Assembly (NCBI GenBank): GCA_947505105.1
Contig: CANNKG010000025.1
Span: 1 to 41,655, forward strand
Source of the DNA: Methylococcaceae bacterium
GTDB lineage: Bacteria > Pseudomonadota > Gammaproteobacteria > Methylococcales > Methylomonadaceae
Direction: 5' to 3'
DNA: 41,655 nt
Below, in pieces: positions 9,203 through 17,690 of this stretch; positions within the stretch are counted from its first letter, which is position 1; each line of letters opens with the position of its first letter. The notes beneath the pieces were generated by a model that saw only the letters and a list, made by a program, of their open reading frames with translations, searched no databases and was not told the DNA's origin. The position numbers and the translations under genes were made by a program.

Positions 9203-9760
9203 TTAAATTCCTTTAAAATTCTGACTAAGAAAAGGCCTTTGATAATCTTTTTCCGAAATATCGGTAACGGCAAGTGGCCATCTAATTTCCAATCTAGGAT
9301 CGGCATAATGTAGACCCCCTTCTGATTCTGGCGCAAAAGGCGCTGAAACGATATAGACTATATCGACATTATCAGTCATTGCTTGAAAACCATGAGCGAA
9401 ACCCTCTGGAATCAGAAGACTTTTACCATTCTCTCTCGATAATATAACGCCATACCAATTAAGAAACGTTGGCGAGTCTTGACGCACGTCGACAACAACA
9501 TCATAAATTTCTCCTATTAAACACGTCACCAGCTTTGTTTCCTGATGCGGAGCATGCTGAAAATGCAATCCCCTTACTGTACCTCTCCTTGCCGTATAAG
9601 AAGTGTTTATCTGAGCGATCGATTTGCTAAAACCAAACTGTTGAAAAACTTCATGGCAAAACAGTCGAGAAAAAGATCCACGCGAATCATCAATGATGAT
9701 CCGTTGCATGAGACATACGCCGGATAATGGCGTTTCTTCAAGCAGAAATCGTGCATTCAT
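9203..9760 (-). CDS. rfbC: dTDP-4-dehydrorhamnose 3,5-epimerase-like sugar epimerase
   Basis: The protein has 185 residues, the usual RmlC length. The cupin core shows RGSFSRLF near the N terminus, RGLHFQ with the catalytic-type His, IPEGFAHGFQ and a C-terminal HYADPRLEIRWP block with the conserved Asp. ATG at 9760 is chosen over an upstream ATG at 9835 because it gives the family length and has an AAAGAG site about 8 nt upstream. In the context of rfbF and rfbG it probably epimerises a CDP- rather than dTDP-linked 4-keto-6-deoxy sugar, which is inference. It sits downstream of the MNT gene and toxin remnant that separate it from rfbG. Confidence 0.85.
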   Translation of the reverse strand: MNARFLLEETPLSGVCLMQRIIIDDSRGSFSRLFCHEVFQQFGFSKSIAQINTSYTARRGTVRGLHFQHAPHQETKLVTCLIGEIYDVVVDVRQDSPTFLNWYGVILSRENGKSLLIPEGFAHGFQAMTDNVDIVYIVSAPFAPESEGGLHYADPRLEIRWPLAVTDISEKDYQRPFLSQNFKGI

Positions 9761-9853
9761 GTTAAAACTCTTTCTATAAAAAATGTAAATATTGAAAAGC
9801 TTGGTCTTTGTCTTTGAACGATTTTCGAAAAACAATTAAAACAACTAGACTCA

Positions 9854-10068
9854 CTACTTTTGAGCCGTCATTTTTAGGAAAATTTTTCGAGATACTTGTT
9901 TAGTCGTTTGATATAAGCAAAAATGCTGCATTTCTTTTTTAGCTAATGCCAATACCAATTTTGCATTTTGCATTTTGCATTTTGCATTTTGCATTTTGCA
10001 TTTTGCATTTTGCATTTTGCATTTTGCATTTTGCATTTTGCATTTTGCATTAAGTAAATCAGACTCAC
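9854..10068 (-). pseudogene. HEPN (HepT-like) toxin gene remnant, disrupted by a 7-bp repeat and truncated
   Basis: A GTG at 10068 overlaps the MNT stop by 4 bp, exactly as in the intact pair at 16966. The sequence then reads SLIYL before entering 13 copies of TGCAAAA. Downstream, in another frame, NAKLVLALAKKEMQH matches NAKLVLDLAKKEMRH of the intact toxin. From the GTG the present repeat number runs out of frame and stops at a TAG shortly after the repeat. Adding one unit or removing two would restore the frame. Even then homology ends after about 15 residues and the frame stops near 9854, without the RX4HXY motif. So the toxin is dead whatever the repeat count. Confidence 0.75.
9959..10049. 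repeat. Heptanucleotide tandem repeat, 13 x TTTTGCA
   Basis: Thirteen perfect head-to-tail copies of the 7-mer TTTTGCA (TGCAAAA on the minus strand) run from 9959 to 10049, flanked by a partial unit. The unit length is not a multiple of 3, so copy-number change shifts reading frame. In frame, it encodes a 7-residue repeat (NAKCKMQ). The matching place in the intact toxin gene (about 16920-16935) carries only one unit-like sequence. Confidence 0.97.
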
Positions 10069-10364
10069 AATAAAACACCAGTGCGACGGGCAATTTCAAA
10101 AATAGGCGCTTCATTCGTTTTAGCGTCTTTCAATACAAGATCAAGTTTTTGCTCACCCAAGGCAATGATTAGCGCTGCATAAAGCTGACAGATACCCTCT
10201 GCTCGATTCGGAAGCGTCGCTTGGGTCTCAATCATCAGATCAATATCGCCTCCGCGTCGCTGATCATCGACACGCGAGCCAAATAACCATATCTGACAAG
10301 GTTCACCAATGACGTGATCAACGACAGTTTTGATAGTTTGGACTTGATTGGACGTTAAACGCAT
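10065..10364 (-). CDS. mntA: MNT-type minimal nucleotidyltransferase antitoxin (copy 1)
   Basis: The protein has 99 residues. The nucleotidyltransferase signature is Gly29-Ser30, then Asp40 and Asp42 (GS...DID). In studied MntA-HepT pairs this enzyme AMPylates a tyrosine of the HEPN toxin and so neutralises it. ATG at 10364 has AAGGA 8 nt upstream, conserved with copy 2 at 17262. It overlaps the rfbG stop by 10 bp, so it is now part of the sugar operon. Its partner toxin gene is broken, leaving an orphan antitoxin. The two MNT proteins are highly similar, so copy 1 could still act on the intact toxin. Confidence 0.85.
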   Translation of the reverse strand: MRLTSNQVQTIKTVVDHVIGEPCQIWLFGSRVDDQRRGGDIDLMIETQATLPNRAEGICQLYAALIIALGEQKLDLVLKDAKTNEAPIFEIARRTGVLL

Positions 10365-11449
10365 TGATTTTTTCCTTGATTAATTCTTTTAGCGTAATCA
10401 ACAATTGTTTGGTTACAAATTGTACGCATATCCTCGCCACTTAATGCCTGTTCATGCCATGTAACTATTTTTTCCAATGTTTCACCCAATGAGTAACGCG
10501 CATGCCAACCAAGCCGTTCTCTCGCCTTGGTGGAATCCAATTTTAATAACCGAGCCTCATGCACAGTTTCAGCCGTATCGTTTTCCCACTGGCCACCCTG
10601 CCATAAGCTGCACAGCTTTTCGACAATCCAGCGAACCGGTTTGGCATCATCGGGCATCGCCCCAAAATTCCAGGCTTCGGCATAAGCGTGACCTGTCAAG
10701 TAAAGCTGCTGAGCTAAGATCAAATAACCCGCTAAGGGCTCCAATACAAATTGCCAAGGCCTAACAGAATCAGGATTTCTAATTTTGACAATCTGGTGTG
10801 TTACAAATGCATTTAGGATATCTGGAATTAAACGATCTGTTGCCCAGTCGCCGCCACCAATCACATTGCCTGCTCTGGCACTGGCAATTGCCGGTTGACT
10901 CGCGCCTGAAAAGAACGATTGGCGATAAGAGGCGATCAACAATTCGGCGCAGCCTTTACTGCTGCTATAAGGGTCATGCCCGCCCATCGGTTCATTTTCG
11001 CGATAAGGCCACAGCCATTCCTGGTTTTCATAACATTTGTCGGTCGTCACTATCACCGCCGCTTTTACATCTGGACACGCACGAATGGCTTCGAGCACAT
11101 GCAAGGTTCCCATAACATTGGTTTGATAAGTCTCGACCGGCTTCAGATAGGATTCACGAACCAAAGATTGGGCGGCCAGATGAAAGACAATTTGTGGGCG
11201 ATGTTCCAGGAATACCTGCCTCAAGTCTTCCAAGTGACGAATATCACCGTGAATTGAACACATTCCCTCCGCCACCCGGGCCTTTTCAAACAAATTAGCT
11301 TTGGTCGGGGGATCTAGGGCAAAACCTACGACATTTGCGCCGAGTTGTTGCAGCCATAAGGCCAGCCAACTGCCTTTAAATCCGGTATGGCCAGTAATCA
11401 ATACCTTTTTACCTTGCCAGAAATCGGCCGTTATTGCCATACTTTCCAT
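10355..11449 (-). CDS. rfbG: CDP-glucose 4,6-dehydratase
   Basis: This short-chain dehydrogenase (extended type) has 364 residues. The N terminus [20 protein letters not shown] contains the NAD-binding TGxxGxxG motif. The catalytic [17 protein letters not shown] (YxxxK) and [11 protein letters not shown] blocks are those of RfbG. It converts CDP-glucose to CDP-4-keto-6-deoxyglucose in the cytoplasm, the entry to CDP-linked deoxysugars. Three in-frame ATGs compete. 11449 is chosen because AGGGCAGG lies just upstream, and 11440 is also possible. It overlaps rfbF by 19 bp upstream and the MNT gene by 10 bp downstream. No rfbH-like dehydrase is in the window, so the product is probably branched by methylation and epimerisation rather than 3-deoxygenated here, which is inference. 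Confidence 0.93.
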   Translation of the reverse strand: MESMAITADFWQGKKVLITGHTGFKGSWLALWLQQLGANVVGFALDPPTKANLFEKARVAEGMCSIHGDIRHLEDLRQVFLEHRPQIVFHLAAQSLVRESYLKPVETYQTNVMGTLHVLEAIRACPDVKAAVIVTTDKCYENQEWLWPYRENEPMGGHDPYSSSKGCAELLIASYRQSFFSGASQPAIASARAGNVIGGGDWATDRLIPDILNAFVTHQIVKIRNPDSVRPWQFVLEPLAGYLILAQQLYLTGHAYAEAWNFGAMPDDAKPVRWIVEKLCSLWQGGQWENDTAETVHEARLLKLDSTKARERLGWHARYSLGETLEKIVTWHEQALSGEDMRTICNQTIVDYAKRINQGKNQCV

Positions 11450-12204
11450 GGCGCCTGCCCTGAATCCCAAAGACTTTCCAAATAATTTTTATCGCGCAAC
11501 GTATCCATCGGTTGCCAGAAATCTTCATGCTTATAAACCGACAATTGCCCCTCTGCTGCCAAACTTTCGAGCGGTTCATGCTCCCAAGCCGTCAAATCGT
11601 TTTCAATATAATCAAGCACCTTGGGCGATAGTACAAAAAATCCACCATTAATCATGCCGTTATCGCCTTTAGGTTTTTCCTGAAACGAAACCACTCGATC
11701 ACCGGCGGTAATCAATGCGCCAAACTTGGCTTGAGGATAGGTTGCTGTTACGGTCGCCAAGGTTTTTTGGCGTCGATGAAAGTCAATAGATTCACTAATA
11801 TTAACGTTACCAACCCCATCTCCATAAGTAAAACAAAATATCTCTTCATTCCTTAAAAATCGTTCAACACGCTTTAAGCGCCCCCCCGTAGAACTGTCCT
11901 CACCAGTATCGACCAAGGTTACCGTCCAAGGTTCGGCCTTGTTCTGATGAATATGCATTTGATTATTTTTCATGTCAAAGGTGACATCGGACATGTGCAA
12001 ATAATAATCGGCAAAATATTCCTTGATCATGTACCCCTTGTAACCGCAGCAAATAATAAAATCATTAATGCCATGACTCGAATAAATTTTCATAATATGC
12101 CAAAGAATCGGCATGCCACCGATTTCGACCATCGGCTTAGGCTTTACAAAGGTTTCTTCACAAAGGCGCGTTCCAAGACCACCAGCTAAGATAACGGCTT
12201 TCAT
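11431..12204 (-). CDS. rfbF: Glucose-1-phosphate cytidylyltransferase
   Basis: The protein has 257 residues, the standard RfbF length. The N terminus [14 protein letters not shown] is the nucleotidyltransferase signature, followed by [10 protein letters not shown] and [11 protein letters not shown] typical of RfbF. DGVGNVNI and [17 protein letters not shown] complete the active site. It makes CDP-glucose from CTP and glucose 1-phosphate for RfbG. ATG at 12204 is preferred over GTG at 12216 because the GGA ribosome site is 8 nt upstream and the canonical start is kept. It follows flgL by 84 bp in the same direction, so sigma-28 read-through from flgL is possible. Confidence 0.94.
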   Translation of the reverse strand: MKAVILAGGLGTRLCEETFVKPKPMVEIGGMPILWHIMKIYSSHGINDFIICCGYKGYMIKEYFADYYLHMSDVTFDMKNNQMHIHQNKAEPWTVTLVDTGEDSSTGGRLKRVERFLRNEEIFCFTYGDGVGNVNISESIDFHRRQKTLATVTATYPQAKFGALITAGDRVVSFQEKPKGDNGMINGGFFVLSPKVLDYIENDLTAWEHEPLESLAAEGQLSVYKHEDFWQPMDTLRDKNYLESLWDSGQAPWKVWQ

Positions 12205-12288
12205 ACTTTTTTCCACAGGTAGTATTCGAGTATTTAGGCGACAATATCGAAAACATCAATTTAACGATGACTGATGTTCGACGCACTG

Positions 12289-13644
12289 TTATAAATAATT
12301 AAACAACGACAAACTTTGGACCTTGGCAAATGATTGCTGAGCGGCTTGCAAGGTCATATTTTGCATATTGAAGCGAGTGAACGCTTCGGCGTAATCCAGA
12401 TCGCGGGTATCCGAGAGAGTCGTTTCAATATCCAGCATAAATTGTTCGTTCTGATCTTGCTGATCATCCAACGCGCGCCCCCGCGAGCCAACGCGGGCCT
12501 GTGCTTCACCAACGCTTTTGAAGGCCGCATCCAGGTCGGTTAGAACATCGCTGACGGTTTTGTCGTAGACCGCGCCCATATCTTTTGGCGTGCCATCAAC
12601 ATTAATCGAGGTGCTGGCATTGGCACCAACCGCCGATTCTCCTGCCGGGTTGAACCCTAAATCGGTCAACACGCCAGCGGTATCGTTGGAAATTGCCACC
12701 GAAGAGGTGGCTCCTGCAGTGGTGGAGACAAACTCAATATTGTTACCGGTACTTCTGGCGATGACAGTTCCCGTCAATCCCGATGCATTGATACCGGCAT
12801 TCACGGCAGTCACTAGATCGTCGACGTTTTGATAATTGCCGGCGGCGATTGAAACTGAAGTCGCGGCGCCACCATCGACGGTTAGATCGAAAGATTTGGC
12901 TCCGGCACTATAGTCCAATCCGTATTTTAAAAACCGATCCCCCTGAATTGCAGCGTTGACCGGCAAAAATTTGCCTGCCAAGGCATCGGCAAAAGTACTC
13001 AAGGTTTCAAAAATGCTTTGTTTGCCATTTTTGGCCACGGCCGCCAAACTCACCGAAGGAATATCTTCAAAAACGCTCTTGCCCAAATCACCGTCAGCTA
13101 CTTGACGCGCATCGCCAATTTGTAAGACCCGCTGATTGACCCCACCCTGATATACATAGCCGGTCGGCTCTGTTAAAGGCGGCGTCACCGTTGAATCATA
13201 TTTAAACGACGGCGTTCCCGATAAATCGCCCGAGAAGATATATTCCCCATTGGCATTTTTAGTGTTGGCAATTCCCAGCATATTATCGAGCAACTGCCGA
13301 ACTTCCTTTTCCATCGCTTGCTTATCTGCCGCAGTCAGTGTGCCGCTATTCAAGCCTTGCACCGCAAGCTCTCGCGCTCTTTGCAGGGTGTTGACCGCTC
13401 CATTTAAGGCTGAATCTTCAACATTGTTACGCGCCCGTGTCGATTCGATATTCGCCTGATATTGCTTGGTTTTATCAATACTATCTTGATAGTCCAGAAT
13501 TCTGACACTTGCCGCCGGATCATCCGCAGGCGTCAAAATTTTGTAACCAGTCGATAATTGTAGCTGAGTTTTAGAAACTTTTGCCTGTTGCGCTAATATC
13601 GCATTCAAACTTAATTGATGAGACCAAGTTGTTCCTATACGCAT
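12289..13644 (-). CDS. flgL: Flagellar hook-filament junction protein FlgL (HAP3)
   Basis: The protein has 451 residues. The N-terminal flagellin-like domain (about 1-140) has LSTGYKILTPADDPA and NTLQRARELAVQG, and the C-terminal helix has FNMQNMTLQAAQQSFAKVQ. A central insert around 265-335 (DLTVDGGA and NNIEFVSTTAG) looks like a flagellin-IN repeat. It is exported and links hook to filament. GGGGGAG lies just upstream of ATG 13644. It is preceded by a sigma-28 promoter and not by flgK, so the usual flgK-flgL pair is broken here, perhaps by the duplication seen at 17263-17690. Its location next to a sugar island parallels glycosylation islands sited between flgL and flagellin in Pseudomonas. 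Confidence 0.95.
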   Translation of the reverse strand: MRIGTTWSHQLSLNAILAQQAKVSKTQLQLSTGYKILTPADDPAASVRILDYQDSIDKTKQYQANIESTRARNNVEDSALNGAVNTLQRARELAVQGLNSGTLTAADKQAMEKEVRQLLDNMLGIANTKNANGEYIFSGDLSGTPSFKYDSTVTPPLTEPTGYVYQGGVNQRVLQIGDARQVADGDLGKSVFEDIPSVSLAAVAKNGKQSIFETLSTFADALAGKFLPVNAAIQGDRFLKYGLDYSAGAKSFDLTVDGGAATSVSIAAGNYQNVDDLVTAVNAGINASGLTGTVIARSTGNNIEFVSTTAGATSSVAISNDTAGVLTDLGFNPAGESAVGANASTSINVDGTPKDMGAVYDKTVSDVLTDLDAAFKSVGEAQARVGSRGRALDDQQDQNEQFMLDIETTLSDTRDLDYAEAFTRFNMQNMTLQAAQQSFAKVQSLSLFNYL

Positions 13645-14043
13645 TGCCGCTCCCCCGCTTTGACCGCCCCACCTTCCATTGCGTCGGCGATAAAATTTCT
13701 ATTGAATGCTATATGTCAATTTATCGACATTAACCGTGTAATCTTTAACTTGTGAGCATTTCTAAATGGTCATTATCAATGTTACGCTTTTTAAAACAAC
13801 AGGATAATGTTCACGAAATGTTATCTTTATAAACCATAAGCGATTTTTGTGCCAAAAATCGATTGATCGTTGCTCGATAGCTCCAGCCTACGCGCCAGAC
13901 TAATTTATTTTCGTTATCACACTATTCTGTGATCAAGTTCAGAGTATTTCGAAAAAATGCGACTTTAATATATACATAATTGAACTATTATTTTTATTAC
14001 TAATCTCGAATACATGCTTAGTTAATTTGACGATGTACGCATA
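13645..14043. other. Divergent intergenic region between flgL and the metalloprotease gene
   Basis: About 400 bp hold the flgL promoter and leader. The part up to about 13861 recurs in decayed form at 17480-17690. I saw no further gene. A promoter for the rightward protease gene is expected near 13960-14040 but was not assigned. Confidence 0.7.
13721..13747 (-). promoter_or_regulatory. Sigma-28 (FliA) promoter of flgL
   Basis: On the minus strand TAAAGATT (13747-13740) and GTCGATAA (13728-13721) are separated by exactly 11 nt. The FliA consensus is TAAAGTTT-N11-GCCGATAA, so 14 of 16 positions match with perfect spacing. It lies about 75 bp upstream of the flgL start, as expected for a late flagellar gene. 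Confidence 0.85.
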
Positions 14044-16161
14044 ATGGTGACCAAAATGAATATTAATTTTCCCAAACAAAAACTATTAGTAGCGACAATA
14101 GTCAGTGTATCGTCAATGATAAGTTGCTCTGGGATATCATCCAATCCCGCCGACGCTATAAATCATGAAATGGCTCATCAACCACCTGCCGCCAATAATT
14201 TGCAGCCAACCATCATTTATTATGCTGCGAATGGTGAAGCATTAGCCGATGCAATAACAAAAATAGCTAATCGCTCAGGAATAACCTTTAAAGTTAATAC
14301 TGATATTAGCCATGACTTGCTCAAAAAAACCGTTACCGCTGAAGATTGGAACAGTGCCGTAACCCAATTGCTGGAGGGTTACAATTATGCGAGCGTGAAA
14401 AATGGTTCCAAAATTGAATCAGTCACGATCATTGGCAGAGGTCAGCTAGGAGATACATCACAATTACCAATAGCCGCATCTAAGATGATTACCGTAACAC
14501 CCAAAAATGAGCTTCTCACCGGAAAATATCGAAATTTTCCAGCCGGAAGCGTAATGCCTATCGATTTACCCATCAAGGAGATTATGAGTGTTAAGGATAA
14601 CTCTGAAATAACGTTGGATCTACCGATTGGCAAATTCGGCGTTGTTCATGATCGCACCGCCGCTGAAATGGATGGATCTTCGACTTGGGTAGGTGATTTA
14701 AAGGATGATGGCGCTGGGTACCATGTGTTCTTATCTGAGGGCGCAGGCGGCATTATGGGACACATCAATACCCCAAATGGCACCTATACCTTTGAATCAG
14801 ATGGTTCTAATACTTACTTGGTTGATTCAAGCAAATTAATCAATGCCGGATTTGAAGGGGATACCATTTCCGCTCCGAATGAAATCCTCAATGCCGCTGC
14901 GACGACCACTAATCTAACAACTTTACAGCAAGCGGTTACCACGACTCAAACAGCGGTCACCAAGGCCCAAACGGCTTACAATACCGCAATGACTAACTTT
15001 ACAACCTATCAAGCCACTGTTTCCAAAAACTTGACAGCATACCAAACCGCTCAAAATGCCTATACGAGCGCTTATAATTTTTATGTAAATTCTGTAAACG
15101 CTTATAACAACACGGCGGTAAGCTATGCACGCTCACCAACCACGACCAATAAAGCCGCACTAACAAAGGCTCAAACAGCGGTAACAAATGCGATAAATGC
15201 AGTTAATACTGCCGCTAAGACGGCTAATACTGCCGCAACGACCTATAATAGCTCAATAGCCACCTTACAAACGAAGCAAAATGCTGTTATTACCGCGAAA
15301 GCCGCTTTGGATTCCGCCACAAACACTTTAAAAAATGCCCAAGCGGCACTAGCGGCAGCTCAAACGCCACCCAAGACGCCAACTGTATCAACGACTCCTT
15401 CTACGCTACCTCCTGCTACCACACCAAGTCCTTCTGCTTCGAGCTTGACCGAAATTGATATTATGGTCGTATATACCACAAATAAATTGACTGCCGCCGT
15501 TGCAAATCAAAGAATCGCTTATCTGGTAACCGCAAGCAATCAGGCTTATATTGATTCTAAAATTAATATGCGCCTAAGACTCGTTCATACGGAAGGTAAT
15601 GCCTATACAGATCAAAATGCTAACGATACCGCCTTAGCTGATCTTGCCGGCAATAAGGGAACTCTTTCAACGATTAATGCCACAAGAACCAAATACGGCG
15701 CCGATTTAGTGTTCTTATTCAGACCCTTGTACACCGCTGCCGGTAATTGTGGGGCAACTTATGTAGAGTTTGCCAAGGGAAGCTCAGCAAATCCGGCGAT
15801 TGGATATGGCACAATTAACGATGGCCATGCTATAGATGATAACCGTTATAATTGCGACATTAATACCTTTACTCATGAAATTGGTCATACCTTAGGCTTA
15901 GTTCACGAGCCCGTTAATTCAACATTTAGCGGCGTCTTTGCTGACTCCTATGCCTATGGTATTGCTGGTAAATTTGGTACGATTATGTCTTACATCTCGC
16001 CGGTGGTCATGTTATTCGCAACGCCTGACTTGCCCACTCAGTGCTCTAGCGGACCATGTGGCATACTTAATCAATCAAACCAAAATAAAGCCGTTAACTA
16101 CACAGCCCCCATTATTTCGAAATTTATGCCGACTGTAACAACAACCCCAGTGCTAAATTAG
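14044..16161 (+). CDS. Secreted STN-domain/coiled-coil/metzincin zinc metalloprotease
   Basis: The protein has 705 residues. A hydrophobic signal (LLVATIVSVSSMIS) ends at a cysteine, possibly lipidated although the lipobox is poor. Residues about 50-115 resemble the STN domain of secretins and TonB receptors (GEALADAITKIANRSGITF). Residues 280-440 are an Ala/Thr-rich coiled-coil stalk, then a Pro/Thr/Ser linker. The C-terminal domain has the zinc motif HExxHxxGxxH at His611, Glu612, His615 and His621, and the Met-turn at Met648 (GTIMSY), as in reprolysin-like metzincins. It is probably exported and degrades extracellular protein or acts on surface structures. ATG at 14056 with GGTGA 5 nt upstream is an equally good start. 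It is flanked by the two halves of a duplicated segment. Confidence 0.8.
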   Translation: MVTKMNINFPKQKLLVATIVSVSSMISCSGISSNPADAINHEMAHQPPAANNLQPTIIYYAANGEALADAITKIANRSGITFKVNTDISHDLLKKTVTAEDWNSAVTQLLEGYNYASVKNGSKIESVTIIGRGQLGDTSQLPIAASKMITVTPKNELLTGKYRNFPAGSVMPIDLPIKEIMSVKDNSEITLDLPIGKFGVVHDRTAAEMDGSSTWVGDLKDDGAGYHVFLSEGAGGIMGHINTPNGTYTFESDGSNTYLVDSSKLINAGFEGDTISAPNEILNAAATTTNLTTLQQAVTTTQTAVTKAQTAYNTAMTNFTTYQATVSKNLTAYQTAQNAYTSAYNFYVNSVNAYNNTAVSYARSPTTTNKAALTKAQTAVTNAINAVNTAAKTANTAATTYNSSIATLQTKQNAVITAKAALDSATNTLKNAQAALAAAQTPPKTPTVSTTPSTLPPATTPSPSASSLTEIDIMVVYTTNKLTAAVANQRIAYLVTASNQAYIDSKINMRLRLVHTEGNAYTDQNANDTALADLAGNKGTLSTINATRTKYGADLVFLFRPLYTAAGNCGATYVEFAKGSSANPAIGYGTINDGHAIDDNRYNCDINTFTHEIGHTLGLVHEPVNSTFSGVFADSYAYGIAGKFGTIMSYISPVVMLFATPDLPTQCSSGPCGILNQSNQNKAVNYTAPIISKFMPTVTTTPVLN

Positions 16162-16474
16162 AACTCTCTTTTACATTGAGCAGAGAGGGAGGCGCTTGCG
16201 CCTCCTGCTCTACTTCAAGTTTTGCGTTGACACGCTCCATTTGTCATCTTTACTAACCTCTTCCGAGGTTTTAACTTACGTCTGAGCTTTTATTGAGCTG
16301 AAATTAGGCATGCGCATTAAGTAACTTGATGACGCACATGGTTAGACAAGTTCTCGGCAACCGCTCCTAAGTTGGGCTAGCTCCTATGACCACGCAGTTA
16401 ATCACGAACGGCTTCGAAATTTTAAGTTGCTCGAGTTTTTTCATTCACGTTACGTTGGAGATTGATTTCACATT
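16162..16474. other. Intergenic spacer between convergent protease and toxin genes
   Basis: Apart from the stem-loop near its start, I see no gene or site. A 17-nt stretch near 16424 (TTTAAGTTGCTCGAGTT) recurs almost unchanged near 21023 before ppdK, hinting at a small dispersed repeat. Confidence 0.5.
16178..16210 (+). terminator. Stem-loop after the metalloprotease gene, possible terminator
   Basis: GGAGGCGC (16188-16195) pairs with GCGCCTCC (16198-16205), and an outer GAGCAG/CTGCTC stem encloses it. It starts 16 bp after the stop codon. The T-tract is weak, so factor-independent termination is only likely. Confidence 0.5.
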
Positions 16475-16966
16475 TCAATCTGTTTCTAAACCTATTTTCC
16501 GGGCATAGTCGATAATATTATTAACCACAGCCATCAGCATATGAGATGCCTGATCTGCCGATAGCAGCGCCTCAAGAAATAGTTCGGCATCGATCAGATA
16601 TTCATGTACTAATATATTTCTGAGCTTTCTCGCTGCAATAAACGCTTCAACATCGTCGATCCAGCACATTTTTTCGGCGTAATTCAAAACATCCAAAAGG
16701 GATTTAGGATTTTCACCTAGTAATTGTGCAAATTTTGGGATCAGTTTTTCCCCGATATGATCTTGCAATCGACTAAATCTACTTACAAAAGCATCTATTT
16801 TTTCGGATCGATCCTCTCGTTCAATAAGCGATTGAACCCATTGAATGTCGATAGTTTGATCGAATAAAGTGGAATGCGTATAGCTAAGATGCCGCATTTC
16901 CTTTTTGGCTAAATCTAATACCAATTTTGCGTTTTCAGCATATTCTACTAGATAGGTCAGACTCAC
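16475..16966 (-). CDS. hepT: HEPN-domain toxin, HepT-like (DUF86 type)
   Basis: The protein has 163 residues and is all-helical by composition. The HEPN RNase motif RX4HXY is complete: Arg116, His121 and Tyr123 (RNILVHEY). In the studied HepT-MntA family this toxin cleaves RNA and is silenced when MntA AMPylates the motif tyrosine. GTG at 16966 overlaps the MNT stop by 4 bp, the classic coupled arrangement. It ends 313 bp from the convergent protease gene. It is the intact counterpart of the remnant at 9854-10068. The length is somewhat above the common 110-145 residues because of extra central helices. Confidence 0.85.
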   Translation of the reverse strand: MSLTYLVEYAENAKLVLDLAKKEMRHLSYTHSTLFDQTIDIQWVQSLIEREDRSEKIDAFVSRFSRLQDHIGEKLIPKFAQLLGENPKSLLDVLNYAEKMCWIDDVEAFIAARKLRNILVHEYLIDAELFLEALLSADQASHMLMAVVNNIIDYARKIGLETD

Positions 16967-17262
16967 AATAAAACCCCAGTTCGACGAGCAATTTCAAAAA
17001 TCGGTGCATCATTTGTTTTAGCATCCTTCAAAACAAGATCAAGCTTTTGATCACCTAATGCGACTATTAGCGCCGCATACAGTTGACAAATACCCATTGC
17101 TCGATTCGGAAGCGTGGCTTCGGTCTCAATCATGAGATCAATATCGCCTCCGCGTCGATGATCATCGACACGCGATCCAAATAACCATATCTGACAAGGT
17201 TCACCTAATACTCGATGAACGACAGTTTTAATCGTTTGTATTTGATCGGACCGTAAGCGCAT
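16963..17262 (-). CDS. mntA: MNT-type minimal nucleotidyltransferase antitoxin (copy 2)
   Basis: The protein has 99 residues with Gly29-Ser30, Asp40 and Asp42 of the GS...DxD nucleotidyltransferase motif. It is nearly the same protein as copy 1 at 10065-10364. By family it AMPylates the adjacent HEPN toxin and blocks its RNase activity. ATG at 17262 is chosen over an ATG at 17307 because AAGGA lies 8 nt upstream and copy 1 starts at the same residue. The sequence upstream is a fossil of rfbG and flgL, so this pair is a duplicate of the one in the sugar operon. It is the first gene of a two-gene toxin-antitoxin module. Confidence 0.86.
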   Translation of the reverse strand: MRLRSDQIQTIKTVVHRVLGEPCQIWLFGSRVDDHRRGGDIDLMIETEATLPNRAMGICQLYAALIVALGDQKLDLVLKDAKTNDAPIFEIARRTGVLL

Positions 17263-17690
17263 ACTTTTTTTCCTTAGTGTATTTTTTGAGCGGACCTGCA
17301 AGTTCATGGTTACAAATTTTACACATAATCCTCTGCGCTTAATGCCTGTTTATGCCACTCAACTATTTTTCAACGTTTTACGCAATGAATCATGGGATTG
17401 TAGCTGAGTTTTAGAAACTTTTCCCTGTTGCGCTAATATCGCATTCAAACTCCTGATAAAACGCGGATGTTCCTATAGGCATTGCCGCTCTCCCACTTTG
17501 ACTGCCGTACATTCCATTGCGTCGGCAATGAAATTTCCAATGAATGCTAAAGGTCAATTTATCAACATTAACCAGATAATCTTTAACGTGTTACCATTTC
17601 TAAATAAGCATTATCAATGTTATGCTCTTTAAAACAGCTGGATTTAGCACACGGAAGCATATCTTTTAAATCACCAAGCGATTTTGTGCC
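17263..17690 (-). pseudogene. Duplicated fossil: rfbG 3' end joined to flgL 5' end and leader
   Basis: From about 17310 to 17396 the sequence matches the rfbG 3' region (about 10415-10496) with substitutions and small gaps. At 17397 it switches to the flgL 5' region (13557 onward) and follows it through the flgL start, leader and promoter to about 13861. The intervening 3 kb (most of rfbG, all of rfbF, most of flgL) are missing. No frame is open across it. It is a decayed segmental duplication with an internal deletion, not a working gene. Confidence 0.85.
17559..17585 (-). promoter_or_regulatory. Fossil sigma-28 promoter copy, reads toward the HEPN-MNT pair
   Basis: TAAAGATT (17585-17578) and GTTGATAA (17566-17559) on the minus strand keep the 11-nt spacing of the flgL promoter. 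One -10 base differs from the flgL copy (GTCGATAA). It now lies about 300 bp upstream of the MNT start with only fossil sequence between. Confidence 0.5.

Noticed and set aside
9854-10114. An 86-residue open frame with the repeated NAKCKMQ unit, as a real protein
   Set aside because: Its start codon lies inside the MNT gene in another frame, and its body is the 7-bp repeat plus a toxin fragment.
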